From JAACFF01 sp963807975 (lineage in GTDB: Bacteria; Chloroflexota; Anaerolineae; Promineifilales; Promineifilaceae), in contig CAWEDV010000006.1 in NCBI GenBank assembly GCA_963807975.1, positions 1 to 64,000 on the forward strand: a stretch of 64,000 nt of DNA. The letters run 5' to 3'. The notes beneath the pieces were generated by a model. It made no database searches, was not told the origin of the DNA, and saw nothing but the letters and a program-made list of their open reading frames with translations. Position 1 is the stretch's first letter; the number at the start of each line of letters is the position of its first letter. This document shows, one piece after another, positions 34,955 to 45,045 of the stretch. Position numbers and translations under genes: made by a program.

Positions 34955-36690
34955 TGAGCGGCCGATCGTGGGCCAATCTGGCTGCGGTTGGCTTGGCGCT
35001 TTTGGTCTTCATTCTATCCTTCGCCAACGGGCCCGTCCTGGGCCAGGGATCGCTTCCGGCTGAGGAAGCAGAAACCATATTCCTGGTAACGGGCACGGTC
35101 TTCGACCGGCAAAATCTGCCGGTCGAGAATGCGCTGGTCAAGCTTATTGATGGAGCAAGGGAAGAGCTGCTTGCTGAGGACGTCACCCAGCCAAACGGCC
35201 GTTATGCGCTGAACGCGGGCGGCCCCATTCCCAATAAACTGCTGATCCAGATCAAACGACCCCATTTTGAAGAAGAGCAGGTCGAACTGGGCGTTGAGTC
35301 CATCCAGACATTGCAGACCGGGCGACCTGTGGAAGTGCCCGAGGTGATGCTTGTGCGTAAAATCACTCCGGCTTTTTGGATAGCTACATTCGTTTTCATC
35401 GGAATACTGGTGATCATTGCCACTGGCACCCTTCATAACACGTTGGCCGCGTTACTGGGTATGGCGATAGTTCTCGGCGTCAGTTACCTGGGTGAGCCCA
35501 TCAACAATGGCTTGTTCATCTTCCTCTTTCAAGGAGCGCTCGCTTATGTAGATTGGAACGTGATTTTTCTCATTATGGGCATGATGATGGTCATCGCCGT
35601 ATTCGAGCGGACAGGCATCTTTCAATGGATGGCCTTTACGGCATATCGCGCTTCGTTGGGGCGAACCTGGCTGCTCGTGATAATTTTAATGATCATCACT
35701 GGCGTCGCCTCAGCTTTCCTGGACAACGTGACCACCATGCTGCTCATGACCCCGATCAGCGTTCAGATTGCTCTGGCTTTAGGCATTAACCCCCTTGCGT
35801 TGATCATTCCAGAGGTATTTGCCTCCAATGTTGTCGGAATCAGCACCCTTATCGGCACGCCGACTAATATCCTGATCGGATCCTTCGCCCACATTACGTT
35901 CACCGACTTCTTAATCAATCTGACACCCGGTGTTCTGCTGGCGCTCCTGGGATTGATTATTTACTGCATGCTCGTCTTCCGGCAGGATCTTTCCCCCAGC
36001 GGTAGTCGCGGCACCTCGGACATGCTGGAAGAAAGATTGGCGGAACGAGCATGCATAACAGAGCCTGATCATCTTCAAAAGGCGGGCGTGGTTGGAGCCG
36101 GCATGTTGTTCCTATTCATCTTTGGCGAACACATTCATCTTATTCCAGCTGTGATAGCCATCATTGGAGCCACGGCTTTGTTGATCTGGATTCGACCCAA
36201 CATCGACGAGATGATCGAAGCCGTCGATTGGACCACCCTCGTTTTTTTTATCGCTCTCTTCGTCATTGTCGGAGCCATTCAAGAAGTGGGCTTAATCAGT
36301 TTCATTGCAGAGATTATTGGCCGGACGGTGGGCGACAACTTGCTCCTGGCCATGCTGGCCGTGATCTGGCTAAGCGCAATCTTATCCACCATTATCGCCA
36401 ACATCCCTTTTACGGCGGCGATGCTGCCGGTAGTGGCTTTTCTAACAGTCACCATACCTGGTGCGGAAAACAAGGTTTTGTTCTACTGCCTGTCGGTTGG
36501 TTCAGCGATGGGTGGGAACGGCTCCCTGATCGGGGCCTCAGCCAATATGGTGACGTCAGGTATCGCCGATCGCGCCGGATTTTCCATCACTTATGGTTAC
36601 TTTTTCAGGAAAGGCTTCCCCGCTTTGCTAATCACTGTTGGGCTGGCGACGATTTGGCTCTTGATCCGGTTTTTGGTGCTCCCACATTGA
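34954..36690 (+). CDS. SLC13/ArsB-type permease with N-terminal carboxypeptidase-regulatory-like domain
   Basis: A 578-residue membrane protein starting at ATG 34954 inside the upstream stop (TGATG). Residues 1-32 are a signal-like hydrophobic helix. Residues about 45-128 form a CarboxypepD_reg-like beta-sandwich (LVTGTVFDRQNLPVENALVK). From about 140 there are 11-12 hydrophobic segments with hallmark loops of the CitMHS/ArsB/NhaD group: ASAFLDNVTTMLLMTPI, NVVGISTLIGTPTNILIG, TIIANIPFTAAM and GGNGSLIGASANMV. These proteins move anions or exchange ions (for example arsenite, dicarboxylate, Na+/H+); the substrate cannot be deduced. It is flanked by two Usp genes, the upstream one overlapping. 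Confidence 0.88.
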   Translation: MSGRSWANLAAVGLALLVFILSFANGPVLGQGSLPAEEAETIFLVTGTVFDRQNLPVENALVKLIDGAREELLAEDVTQPNGRYALNAGGPIPNKLLIQIKRPHFEEEQVELGVESIQTLQTGRPVEVPEVMLVRKITPAFWIATFVFIGILVIIATGTLHNTLAALLGMAIVLGVSYLGEPINNGLFIFLFQGALAYVDWNVIFLIMGMMMVIAVFERTGIFQWMAFTAYRASLGRTWLLVIILMIITGVASAFLDNVTTMLLMTPISVQIALALGINPLALIIPEVFASNVVGISTLIGTPTNILIGSFAHITFTDFLINLTPGVLLALLGLIIYCMLVFRQDLSPSGSRGTSDMLEERLAERACITEPDHLQKAGVVGAGMLFLFIFGEHIHLIPAVIAIIGATALLIWIRPNIDEMIEAVDWTTLVFFIALFVIVGAIQEVGLISFIAEIIGRTVGDNLLLAMLAVIWLSAILSTIIANIPFTAAMLPVVAFLTVTIPGAENKVLFYCLSVGSAMGGNGSLIGASANMVTSGIADRAGFSITYGYFFRKGFPALLITVGLATIWLLIRFLVLPH

Positions 36691-36826
36691 TGCTGGAGAT
36701 AGTACAAAGAAGCATGCTTTATAAGCGAATACACTGCAATAAATGAAGAATCGGCGGGCGGCCGTGTCTGGCTGCTGGTGTTCGCTGGTGGTAGAAACTT
36801 GCCGTCTTCATATTTAGGAGTTCTCC

Positions 36827-37294
36827 ATGACTGAAAAAAAGCCTCGGCATATTATTTGTGCAGTTCGAGGTGGGCCGGAAAGTAGAGAAACAGTGACCCA
36901 TGCCATTGGTCTAGCCCTATCATATGAGGCAAGGTTGACCTTTCTCCATGTCCTGGACGCCGAGTTTCTCGAGTACGCTACTATTGGCCCGTTAAGCGTA
37001 GTCTATCGTGAACTAAATGAAATGGGTACTTTCACGATGTTAATATTGTCTGATCGCGCCCAACGACGTGGGGTAGAGCGGGTTGACTATGTCTTGCCCG
37101 AGGGCAACATTCGCGATGAATTGATCCGCTATGCCAACGAGACAAAGGCAGAGATGATGGTTACGGGCCGGCCAACACGCAGTCCGGGAAGGAATGTTTT
37201 TAAGATCGATGAATTTGACGATTTTGTCGAAGAATTGGAACGAGAAGCCGGCCTGACGATCATCAAGATCCCGGTTGAGCAGCCAAAGGAGTAA
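36827..37294 (+). CDS. universal stress protein (UspA-like), second copy
   Basis: A 155-residue protein after AGGAGTTCTCC. It begins MTEKKPRHIICAVRGGPESR and keeps the Usp fold pattern: AIGLALSYEARLTFLHVLDA, ELIRYANETKAEMMVTGRPT, AGLTIIKIPVE. It is similar in layout to 34511-34954. The gap to the permease gene is 136 bases, so it may have its own promoter. Confidence 0.85.
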   Translation: MTEKKPRHIICAVRGGPESRETVTHAIGLALSYEARLTFLHVLDAEFLEYATIGPLSVVYRELNEMGTFTMLILSDRAQRRGVERVDYVLPEGNIRDELIRYANETKAEMMVTGRPTRSPGRNVFKIDEFDDFVEELEREAGLTIIKIPVEQPKE

Positions 37295-37375
37295 GACTGA
37301 TGGCGCCTGCCGCAAGGATCTCATGCATCAATTTCGGTGCACGCTCTGTGGGTGTCCGGCGTAATAGATCTTCCC

Positions 37376-37452
37376 GTTTTGCTTTTTGTAGGGTTCACGT
37401 CCGTGAGGGGCTGAACTGCGTTCAGCTTTGGGTTCGAGTCCCTCCGCGCCCA
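37376..37452 (+). repeat. tRNA-like repeat, copy D (3' half only, with inserted hairpin)
   Basis: Matches the tRNA-like end of copy A: ttttgct...gtagggttcacgtccgtgag, and ggttcgagtcc-x-x-ccgcgccca. Between them a 7-bp hairpin, gctgaac-tgc-gttcagc (37410-37426), has been inserted and looks like a long variable arm. The first ~100 bases of the A/B unit, and any tRNA 5' half, are absent. A terminator follows directly. Confidence 0.7.
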
Positions 37453-37463
37453 CTTTTTTGCGC

Positions 37464-37491
37464 AAAGCTGGTGTAAAATACCGGCTTTTTT
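37464..37491 (+). terminator. rho-independent terminator after tRNA-like copy D
   Basis: aaagctggt (37464-37472), loop gtaaaat, accggcttt (37480-37488), then T-run. The GGTGTAAAA core matches the terminator after copy A. Confidence 0.75.
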
Positions 37492-37751
37492 GTTAGTTCT
37501 GCCATGGTCGCGTTCGAGATATTTACATCCTTCTGAGAACCGCTGCGGACATTTACCAAGAGATTCTAAGATCATTCATTTTGAAGTTGATGAAAGAGGA
37601 AGGGCTGCCAAGGTATATGCAGAAGCAAAACAAGACAGCTGCACAAACGTGGGAGGCAGCAGCTACCCTGTAATTTGACACCAATAACCTAGGGGCGTGA
37701 CATCCGATGGCTGCTCTTCAGCGCAAGTGCGTTGTCTTGCCAAAAAGATGA

Positions 37752-37777
37752 GGAGCGCCAGTGTTCACTGGCGCTCC
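37752..37777. repeat. 12-bp perfect inverted repeat
   Basis: GGAGCGCCAGTG-tt-CACTGGCGCTCC, two-base loop. On the minus strand it is followed by CATCTTTTT. It lies at the head of the decayed SARP-type gene; function unknown. Confidence 0.5.
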
Positions 37778-37779
37778 CC

Positions 37780-40618
37780 TCTAGCCTATTTAATGTTGAT
37801 TTTACCTGGAATGACGACGATACTGCCGTCGCCCAGGGACTGTTGTTATCCATTGCCGAGAACGGCCGGCCTTCCAGCCTGCCCCGCAGCGCCAAAGGCT
37901 GTGCCCTGCTGGCCTACCTGATCCTGCGCGACCGTTCTGAAACCCGCGAACATCTAGCAGATCTGCTCTGGGGTGCGCCCGACACGGCCGGCAGTCTGCG
38001 CAACCTGCGCGTCTTGCTGACCGGCATCCGGCCCTACCTCCCAGGCCTGGTGAAGACACGCAGCTCGGATCGCTATCCCCCGCAGCCTAATGCGGCGATT
38101 GACTATCTGACGCTCGCCGATCTGCTGACCACCGGCAGGAACCGACCGTCATTGGACGATCTGCGCCTTTTCCGGGGTGAGCCGCTGGAAGGCTATTATC
38201 TCGAGGACGCACCGCGCTACATGGAATGGCTGACCCTGGAAAGAGAAGGCTGCGCCGGGCTGTTCTTGACGTCCACCGCAGCCTGTGCCAGGTCCTGGCC
38301 TATGATAAGCTTTGGCCGGAGGGCGCGGATGCTGCCGCCCACTGGCTGGCCATAGATGAAGTGGATGAAGAGGCCGTTCGCAGGCAGCTGTAATTCCTGG
38401 CGGCCAAGGGGCAGATCGCCGCCGCCCGGCAGGCCTAAGCTGCTTTCCAAAGAACCTTGGGGGATAAATGGGGTCTTGAACCTGAACCGGCGACTCAGAC
38501 CATGGCTCAGGAGCTAGACGGTTGGAGAAGGAAGATAACGACGCTGCTTCTGCCCGACTTAAACTCCCTCGAAGCGCTCGCCTCAAGCGCGTTGTTTGAG
38601 CCGGGACCCATGCCGGTCAACAGCATCCTGCCTTATCATCGCAATCAGGATTTTGTGGGGAGGGAAACCAAGCTGCTGCGGATTGCGTCGGCTTTCACTG
38701 AGGTCTCCGAAGACAGCTGTCCCTCAGTGGTGGCGATCACGGGTATCGGAGGATTGGGCAAAACCCAAACAGCGGTGGGGTTTTGCTACCGCTACGGCCG
38801 TTATTTTCCCGGTGGTGTCTTTTGGAAGCCCATTTGAACGAGTCGGAAGCAGCGGATATTGCTTGGGAAATCGGCCATTTGCCCTTAGCGCTGCACCTGG
38901 CCGGCAGCTTTATGCGTCGGTATCAACGGATCAGCCCGGCTGCCTATCAGGCACAACCGCGGGATGAAGGGCTTGTTACAGCATCCTTCTTTGCATGGGC
39001 ATGGTGCCAGCCATTCGCCATCCGGGCATGAAATGAACGTAGCCCGTTCGTACGCCCTCAATTGGGATCAACTGGACCCGGCTGATGAAGTAGATGCTGC
39101 GGCCTGCCAGCTGTTGGTCTACGCTGCCTGCCTAGCTCCGGACGAGTCTATCCCGATGGCGTGGTTAAAAGCGATGGCTGGCGGTGCCAACGATAACTTG
39201 ATGATGACGCTTCGGGCCGAGGATGGCTTATTGCGCTTGATAACAATGGGCTTTCTGCTGAGAGAGTCAGGAGGTACGGTCTGCTGCACCCGGTGTTAGC
39301 TGCCTTCACCAGAGATATGAGTGGAGAAGAGGCAGCCGCAGCAGCACATCTTACCGTTACCACCAAGATTGCCCAAGCCGTCGCAGATCATCATCAAAGG
39401 GAAGGGCATCTTTCCACCCTGCCGTTTTCAGCGATCCATTTGCGTTATGTCACTGATGCCGCTCTTACCCGGAGAGTTCCAATGGCAGCCACCCTGGCTT
39501 CACTGCTGGGACTGCATCTGGAAAGCATCGGCAATCTTGTCGAAGCTGAGCGGATAAAAAAAACGAGCTTGTTGTGCAGCGGAGGAAATCGGAGAAATTT
39601 TGGGCTGGGGGCATGTCTTAAGCGCCGTATCCAGCGTGCATGAGGGCCTGGGCCATTATGAAGATTCGCTCCACAGCGCCCAAGGGGCTGTTGCCTTGCT
39701 CAAAAAAGCTGGTGTGGTTGATGCGGCAGGATTAGCGGAGGCACTCTACTATCAAGGATGGGCACACTACCGGCTGGGGCAGGCAAAGGCGGCCCTACAC
39801 GCAGCTGATGAAGGGGTCACCTTGAGCCAGGCAGCGCACCTCGATCGATCAAAGGCACGATTCTGAGGTCTGATGGGAATCGTAAATTATTACCTACTGG
39901 GTCGCTACGAGATCGCCCAGGAGCAACTGGAAGAGAGCCTGGCAATGTACCGTGACTTAGGTCATCGGCAGGGTGAAAGTGCTGTCTTAAACAATATGGG
40001 CGAAAATGCACGTTTGCAGGGTGATTTTGCGGCGGCAGCCCACTATTACGAAGAAGCGCTGGCCATTGCCCGCGAAATCAAAAATCGCGACATGGAAAAT
40101 GTACTTCTGAGCAACTTGTGCAGCGCTCGCATCAGGCTGGGACAATTTGATTCAGCGTCAGGCGACCTGGAGGGATTGATTGCGACAATACGGCATGATT
40201 GGTACGGGCTGTCTGACGCCTACCGTTTTTTGGCCGAAGCTTACTGGGGCCAGGGGAGAACATTTCTAGCATTGGCGATGGCGCAGCAAGCGCTGCCCTG
40301 GCATACAAATCAAACGTTTTTGAAAACGGCCGCGCCAGGCGAGTCCTAGGTCTTGTTGCCGCCCAATTGGGTGAGCCTATCTTGCCAGACGTGGAAAATG
40401 AGCCGTGCTATGTTGCTGTCGCTTGCTTTCGCCGCAGCCTTGATTTTTTCAAGGTGGGCGATTTTGAACGGGATCGCACGAGCACGCTCTGGCGTTGGGC
40501 GCAGCATGAATTAAGCCAGGGACATAACAGGCGGGGAAAGGGGATGTGGCAGGAAGCGCGAGCTATTTTTACCCGATTGAATTTGCCTTTGATGGTGACG
40601 CGGATGGAAACCGGATAA
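37780..40618 (+). pseudogene. decayed SARP/AfsR-type regulator (BTAD, NB-ARC, TPR)
   Basis: Fragments of one protein in several frames. First comes a BTAD-like N-terminus (SAKGCALLAYLILRDRSETR, EHLADLLWGAPDTAGSLRNL). Next is a linker ending in GWRRKITTLLLPDL, then an NB-ARC start (VGRETKLLRIASAF, ITGIGGLGKTQTAVGF). Then the middle of the ATPase is lost: FPGGVFW jumps near 38830 to EIGHLPLALHLAGSFMRRY. After that come DQLDPADEVDAAACQLL and a TPR array (NNMGENARLQGDFAAAAHYY, EEALAIAREI) in further frames. I count about seven frame changes, internal stops (38390 and 38437 regions) and one deletion of perhaps 300 bases. The original start is uncertain. No working protein is possible. Confidence 0.8.
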
Positions 40619-40641
40619 GATAACATTCAATTTATATCCAC

Positions 40642-42639
40642 TCATTCAGGAGATATTTCAACTTGATCAAGGAAGAGGGCGTTGTCTTCTCTGCCGGTAG
40701 GGGAGAGCAGAGGTAAGCGCTCTTTGTTTTGGGGATTGTATAGACCTGTTAGCAGGTCGTATGAGCCGGGGCCGAGGCCTGCGGGTAATTGGAGACAGTG
40801 CATGTCGGTTACGATTTTACCCGGCTGCCAACTGCTGGTGGGATAAAAGCCGAATACGGGCTGCGAGTCACGCTGGGCCTGGACAAAGCCATCCGGGGCC
40901 GCTAGATGGAGGAATACGGTGTAATCGTGGGGCGGAGGCGCTGCAGTCTGCCAGTAGAGGGTTACGCAAAGCGGCTGTCCTGGTGCGCGTTCGGTCGTGG
41001 TTTCATAGCCCAGCAGGGAGATCTCTTGATCAAATTGGGCGGGTTGGGCTGCTGCTGTCTTGGGAAGCTGATCGATGATCCACTGCTGGCCCATCCAATC
41101 TATTGTCTCTTGCGCGGCGGGGGCGTATTTGCCACCGCTGTCCAATAAGTCGATAACACGACCGAGTACGGCGCCGGTAAGTGGTTGGGGTTCATCCGTC
41201 TGGTGCAGCAGGATAACATCTTGATTGGCATACATGGCCTCGTAGCCGTATTGGCCGATGGCGGTTTCTATGGCGCTATAAAAGAAGCGGGCATTAACGC
41301 CCCAACGGAGATCAGTCAGGCTGAGCAGCAGGTATTCGGTCTGTGGGAAGCCATACGGCCGTTCTTCCAGCTTCAGACGGTCGTAGAATAGGTGTAATTC
41401 GGGACGAAGGGAAATGTGGGGTGCGTAGGCCATCATCGTCGCTACCGGGACTTCAGGGGGCAAAAGGGCCTTGGCCGCAGCAAAGGACTCTTTATTGGTG
41501 AAGGGCGTTAAGCCATAGACAGGAAAATAGGGATCCTCTATGATCTTGGTAAAGGGATTGTCCCAGATCCAAGCTAAGGCAATCCCCAGCGTAATCCAAC
41601 AGCCAAGGAGTAGGCGTGCGCGTTGGGGTGTAAACCAGCCTTGGACGCGCTTTGCCCCTTGTATGGCGGCAATGAAAATGAAGGGCACAACCGGAGCCAG
41701 ATATTGGAAGTAAATGCTGCTTTGGCTGGGTGTCTCCGATAAGATGTTGTAGGCCAGGGCAGGAATGGTGACAAGGAGAGGAGCGGGGGATAGGAGGGCG
41801 ACAAAGCCAAGGGGCAGAAGCAGCTTCAGCAACAGCTGCCAACGGTAACTGACCAACAGATGATCCCATACCAGGCCTGGTTGGCGAAATAGTGATTCAA
41901 TGATCTGCAGTGGACTGCTTCCCAACCAGGCATAGCGGCCCATTGTGTCTGATGCGCCGCCGCGGAAATAGGGAATGACTATGAATACGGCGGTCAATGA
42001 CCAGGAAATTCCAACGACAGCCCAGATCAAGCCTAGTGTGCGCCGCTTCATGAAAAGGGCTACATACAGTCCGAAAGCAAAGACAGTAAAGCCGACATCC
42101 TCACGCAGGGTCAGGGCTAATAGGACAAAGAAGCTGGCCCAAATAGGGCGATCTATTTCCAGTAAATCGTAAGCTAGTAAAAAGAGAAGAACGGAGAAGA
42201 CCACGGGATGAAAGTCGAAGCGGTTGACAAAACCGATGAGCGGAAAAAGCAGGTAGGCGATGGCAAAAAGCAGGGCCAGCCACTTGTCATTAAGCTGACG
42301 GATGGCGATGCGATAGACCGGTATCGCTGCCAAAGACAAGAGCAGGGCTTGCAGCAGGAGCAGTACTTTGACATCAGCCCACAGGCCAAATAGCGGCGCC
42401 AACAGCAGAAAAATGAGCTGTACGTGATCGCCCAAGTAATGCTGTACCTCGATCGAACTAGCGAACCAGTCACCTTGAAAGGTATTCCAGATAACCTGCG
42501 TTTTGATGGCCAAATCATAGGCAGACGAGTTTAATCGCTCGTGACGGGCGAAGGCATAGGCGGCAAGGACGATAGTCCAGATGAGGACCAGGAGTATAAC
42601 AAGGCGGTGTTCCAATAAGAAGCGGCGAATCTTGCGCAT
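40642..42639 (-). CDS. DUF2079 polytopic membrane protein with C-terminal beta-sandwich module
   Basis: A 665-residue protein, start MRKIRRFLLEHRLVILLVLI. Residues 1-500 hold about ten hydrophobic spans with the DUF2079 pattern SSAYDLAIKTQVIWNTFQGD and GDHVQLIFLLLAPLF; the family is thought to be a GT-C-type glycosyltransferase relative. Residues about 530-662 form a beta-rich module (ISLLGYETTTERAPGQPLCV, DYTVFLHLAAPDGFVQAQRD, GPGSYDLLTGLYNP) that is also at the C-terminus of the proteins at 42991, 52014 and 55001. The intact frame marks the left edge of the undamaged half of the window. It is divergent from the gene at 42991. Confidence 0.88.
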   Translation of the reverse strand: MRKIRRFLLEHRLVILLVLIWTIVLAAYAFARHERLNSSAYDLAIKTQVIWNTFQGDWFASSIEVQHYLGDHVQLIFLLLAPLFGLWADVKVLLLLQALLLSLAAIPVYRIAIRQLNDKWLALLFAIAYLLFPLIGFVNRFDFHPVVFSVLLFLLAYDLLEIDRPIWASFFVLLALTLREDVGFTVFAFGLYVALFMKRRTLGLIWAVVGISWSLTAVFIVIPYFRGGASDTMGRYAWLGSSPLQIIESLFRQPGLVWDHLLVSYRWQLLLKLLLPLGFVALLSPAPLLVTIPALAYNILSETPSQSSIYFQYLAPVVPFIFIAAIQGAKRVQGWFTPQRARLLLGCWITLGIALAWIWDNPFTKIIEDPYFPVYGLTPFTNKESFAAAKALLPPEVPVATMMAYAPHISLRPELHLFYDRLKLEERPYGFPQTEYLLLSLTDLRWGVNARFFYSAIETAIGQYGYEAMYANQDVILLHQTDEPQPLTGAVLGRVIDLLDSGGKYAPAAQETIDWMGQQWIIDQLPKTAAAQPAQFDQEISLLGYETTTERAPGQPLCVTLYWQTAAPPPHDYTVFLHLAAPDGFVQAQRDSQPVFGFYPTSSWQPGKIVTDMHCLQLPAGLGPGSYDLLTGLYNPQNKERLPLLSPTGREDNALFLDQVEISPE

Positions 42640-42990
42640 AGTCTATGTTTACCCAACCCTTTAGTTCCGGCTCGGAGATTGTTTCTTGACTTCGAGTTCA
42701 TGACTATCTACTGTGCCACGAGTCGCGCACTCTGGCAACTGTTGACATGTCTGCGGCGGTTTTTTTTGTAGTCGCTCTGAGCCTGTCATGCTCGCGCAGG
42801 CGGGCATCCATTCGCTTGGGTACGAACATGGATTACCGTCTGCGCGGTAATGACAATTCACCAAAACCTGCTGATTACTGAAAAGTCGTGATGTCCACGG
42901 GTATAGCCATTATAGCGTAGTGTCTTTGGTGTGATGGTTGTACCTCTCTGGCGGCCTTGATAGAATTCTAGGCGCGAGTAGAAATGAGAA
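42640..42990. other. intergenic region between divergent membrane-protein genes
   Basis: About 350 bases containing the inverted repeat at 42785-42854 and presumably the promoters of both divergent genes. No gene seen. Confidence 0.6.
42785..42854. repeat. REP/MITE-like inverted repeat
   Basis: Imperfect 27-base arms: gtcatgctcgcgcaggcggg...atccat (42785-42811) and atggattaccgtctgcgcgg...taatgac (42828-42854). This is the ubiquitous GTCAT...GCGGG...ATCCAT type of bacterial intergenic repeat. Confidence 0.65.
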
Positions 42991-45045
42991 ATGGATAGAA
43001 AACGGATATACAAGTGGGGTGGGCTGCTGCTGTTGACGATTGTGGCTCTGCTGCTATTGGGCTATTTTCTGCGCACGGAACTGCAGATCACGGGCGGTGA
43101 TTTGGGAGCGCCGTTGGATGACGCCTGGATCCATTTTCAGTTTGCGCGCAATATCAGCCAGGGACAGGGCTTTAGCTATAATCCGGGAGAGCCAACGCCC
43201 GGTTCTACCGCACCACTGTGGACGATGATTCTGGCCGGTATTGGTTTGCTTTCCAGCGACTTCTTGGTACCGGCGCTGGGTATGAGCGCGTTATTCTTGT
43301 TATTATCACTTTGGCTAACCTATGGCTTCGCGCACTGGTTAACGGACAGCACGTGGGCGTCCTTTTTGGCTGGGCTGGGATTGATTTTTTCGGGACGCAT
43401 GTTGTGGGCGGGCCTGGCGGGTATGGAAACAACCGCTTTTGCAGCGCTCAGCCTGGCGGCGATCTGGGCTTATTCACGTTGGGGATTCGGCTGGTTTGCG
43501 GCTTTGCTCTTTGGCCTGGCGAGCCAGTTAAGACCGGAGGGACATGCTTTGTTCGCGCTGGCCCTGGTAGATGCGCTCTGGAATTGGTGGGGGGCGAATC
43601 GGAATGCCGCGGGTGGCAGAATTGGCTCCTGGGTACGACAGTTCTTGCTGCCCTTGGGGATATATCTCTTGGCTGCTGCTCCCTACAGCTTATTTAGCCT
43701 GGCTACCACGGGACGACCCCTACCCAATACTTTCTATGCCAAGGTTGGTGCGCAGTATTTGTTCAGCCTACGCACATTGCGTGAGACATTGGCCTGGCAT
43801 TGGCAGGATAATCCTATTAGCATGATTTTCATCTTGTTTAGCTTGCTGCCTTTGTGGCGGCGCAGCAGGCTTTCATTGCTCTGGCTGCTGGGTTTGCCTT
43901 TGTTTACGGCGCTCATTATCGATTTCACCTGGCATCACGGCCGTTATACGATGCCCCTTATTCCATTACAGATGACAGCCGCAGCGACTGGAGCGCACTG
44001 GATTGTTGAGGCATTAATGCAGAGGTCTATGTCAAGGTCAGCTGCCCCAATTTGGAAAGCAGTACCGATATTCTTCATTTTGCTCATACTTCTTGGCGGC
44101 ATCTGGCGCTTCAATCATTGGGCCACGATGCTGGGTAATAATGCCCGCGAAGTGCAAGAGATCGATGTGGCTCTGGGAGAATGGCTAGTGGAAAACAGCG
44201 ATGTGGACAGTCTAATTGCTGTGGATGATATTGGTGCGATTGCTTTCATATCAGGCCGGCGAATCATTGATATGAACGGTCTTGTATCACCGGAGGTATG
44301 GCCAGCTGCGCGCGCTGCAGAAGGTTTACCACGTAGCCAGAAACTTACGCGCATACTCTCCGAGGCGCAGCCTGATCTCATGGTTTCCTTTCCGCTCTGG
44401 CGTTGGGATATAGCCACCAACGAGGCGGTTTCTACGCCTGTTCATCACGTGCAAACAGCAACCCATACCATCATTTTTCAGCAGGATGCCTATGCCTATG
44501 AGTCGACCTGGCCTTATATCACGGAAGCGAATCCCACTCATAAGGTGACGGCGAAATTTGGTGAGGGCATTGGACTGCTTGGTTACGATCTTGAGATTAA
44601 GGATGCATTGGATATCGTGCTCTACTGGGAAAGCCTGGAGAAGGTTGCTGCCAGCTACGATGTATTTGTCCATTTGCTTAATACCGACGGGGAGATCGTT
44701 GCTCAAGCCGATCAAAAACCGTTGAAGGGCTTGGCCGCCACAGATGTATGGTTACCAGGGGACATCATACGGGATCCTGTGTCAATCCCGCTTCCGGCGG
44801 ATTTACAGGCAGGCGCTTATGATCTACGAGTTGGCGTTTATTCGGGAGAGAGCGGCGAGAGATTGAGCGTTCAAGGTGGCGAAGTTGCCAGCGACGCTCT
44901 GTTTCTAGACCCTGTTGATTTCCCTAAATCCTCTCACAATTTGACACCCACAAGTCAATTCCCCATAATCTCCCGATTACTGCGGCATAATTGGAAAGGA
45001 AAGGAATATGTTGGACCGCGATGGACTGTTGGCGCTTTACGATAA
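42991..45045 (+). CDS. GT-C-type membrane glycosyltransferase-like protein with C-terminal beta-sandwich module
   Basis: A 684-residue protein with an N-terminal span and about ten more to residue 380. The first external loop reads GAPLDDAWIHFQFARNISQG and NPGEPTPGSTAPLW, the acidic D-D plus G-x-x-x-N-P-G arrangement of GT-C enzymes that use polyprenyl-phosphate sugars. A soluble part follows (DDIGAIAFISGRRIIDMNGL). Residues about 520-655 are the shared beta-sandwich module (IGLLGYDLEIK, SYDVFVHLLNTDGEIVAQAD, AGAYDLRVGVYSGESGERL). The last ~25 residues, overlapping the next gene, are basic and look unrelated. Donor and acceptor are unknown. Confidence 0.85.
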   Translation: MDRKRIYKWGGLLLLTIVALLLLGYFLRTELQITGGDLGAPLDDAWIHFQFARNISQGQGFSYNPGEPTPGSTAPLWTMILAGIGLLSSDFLVPALGMSALFLLLSLWLTYGFAHWLTDSTWASFLAGLGLIFSGRMLWAGLAGMETTAFAALSLAAIWAYSRWGFGWFAALLFGLASQLRPEGHALFALALVDALWNWWGANRNAAGGRIGSWVRQFLLPLGIYLLAAAPYSLFSLATTGRPLPNTFYAKVGAQYLFSLRTLRETLAWHWQDNPISMIFILFSLLPLWRRSRLSLLWLLGLPLFTALIIDFTWHHGRYTMPLIPLQMTAAATGAHWIVEALMQRSMSRSAAPIWKAVPIFFILLILLGGIWRFNHWATMLGNNAREVQEIDVALGEWLVENSDVDSLIAVDDIGAIAFISGRRIIDMNGLVSPEVWPAARAAEGLPRSQKLTRILSEAQPDLMVSFPLWRWDIATNEAVSTPVHHVQTATHTIIFQQDAYAYESTWPYITEANPTHKVTAKFGEGIGLLGYDLEIKDALDIVLYWESLEKVAASYDVFVHLLNTDGEIVAQADQKPLKGLAATDVWLPGDIIRDPVSIPLPADLQAGAYDLRVGVYSGESGERLSVQGGEVASDALFLDPVDFPKSSHNLTPTSQFPIISRLLRHNWKGKEYVGPRWTVGALR

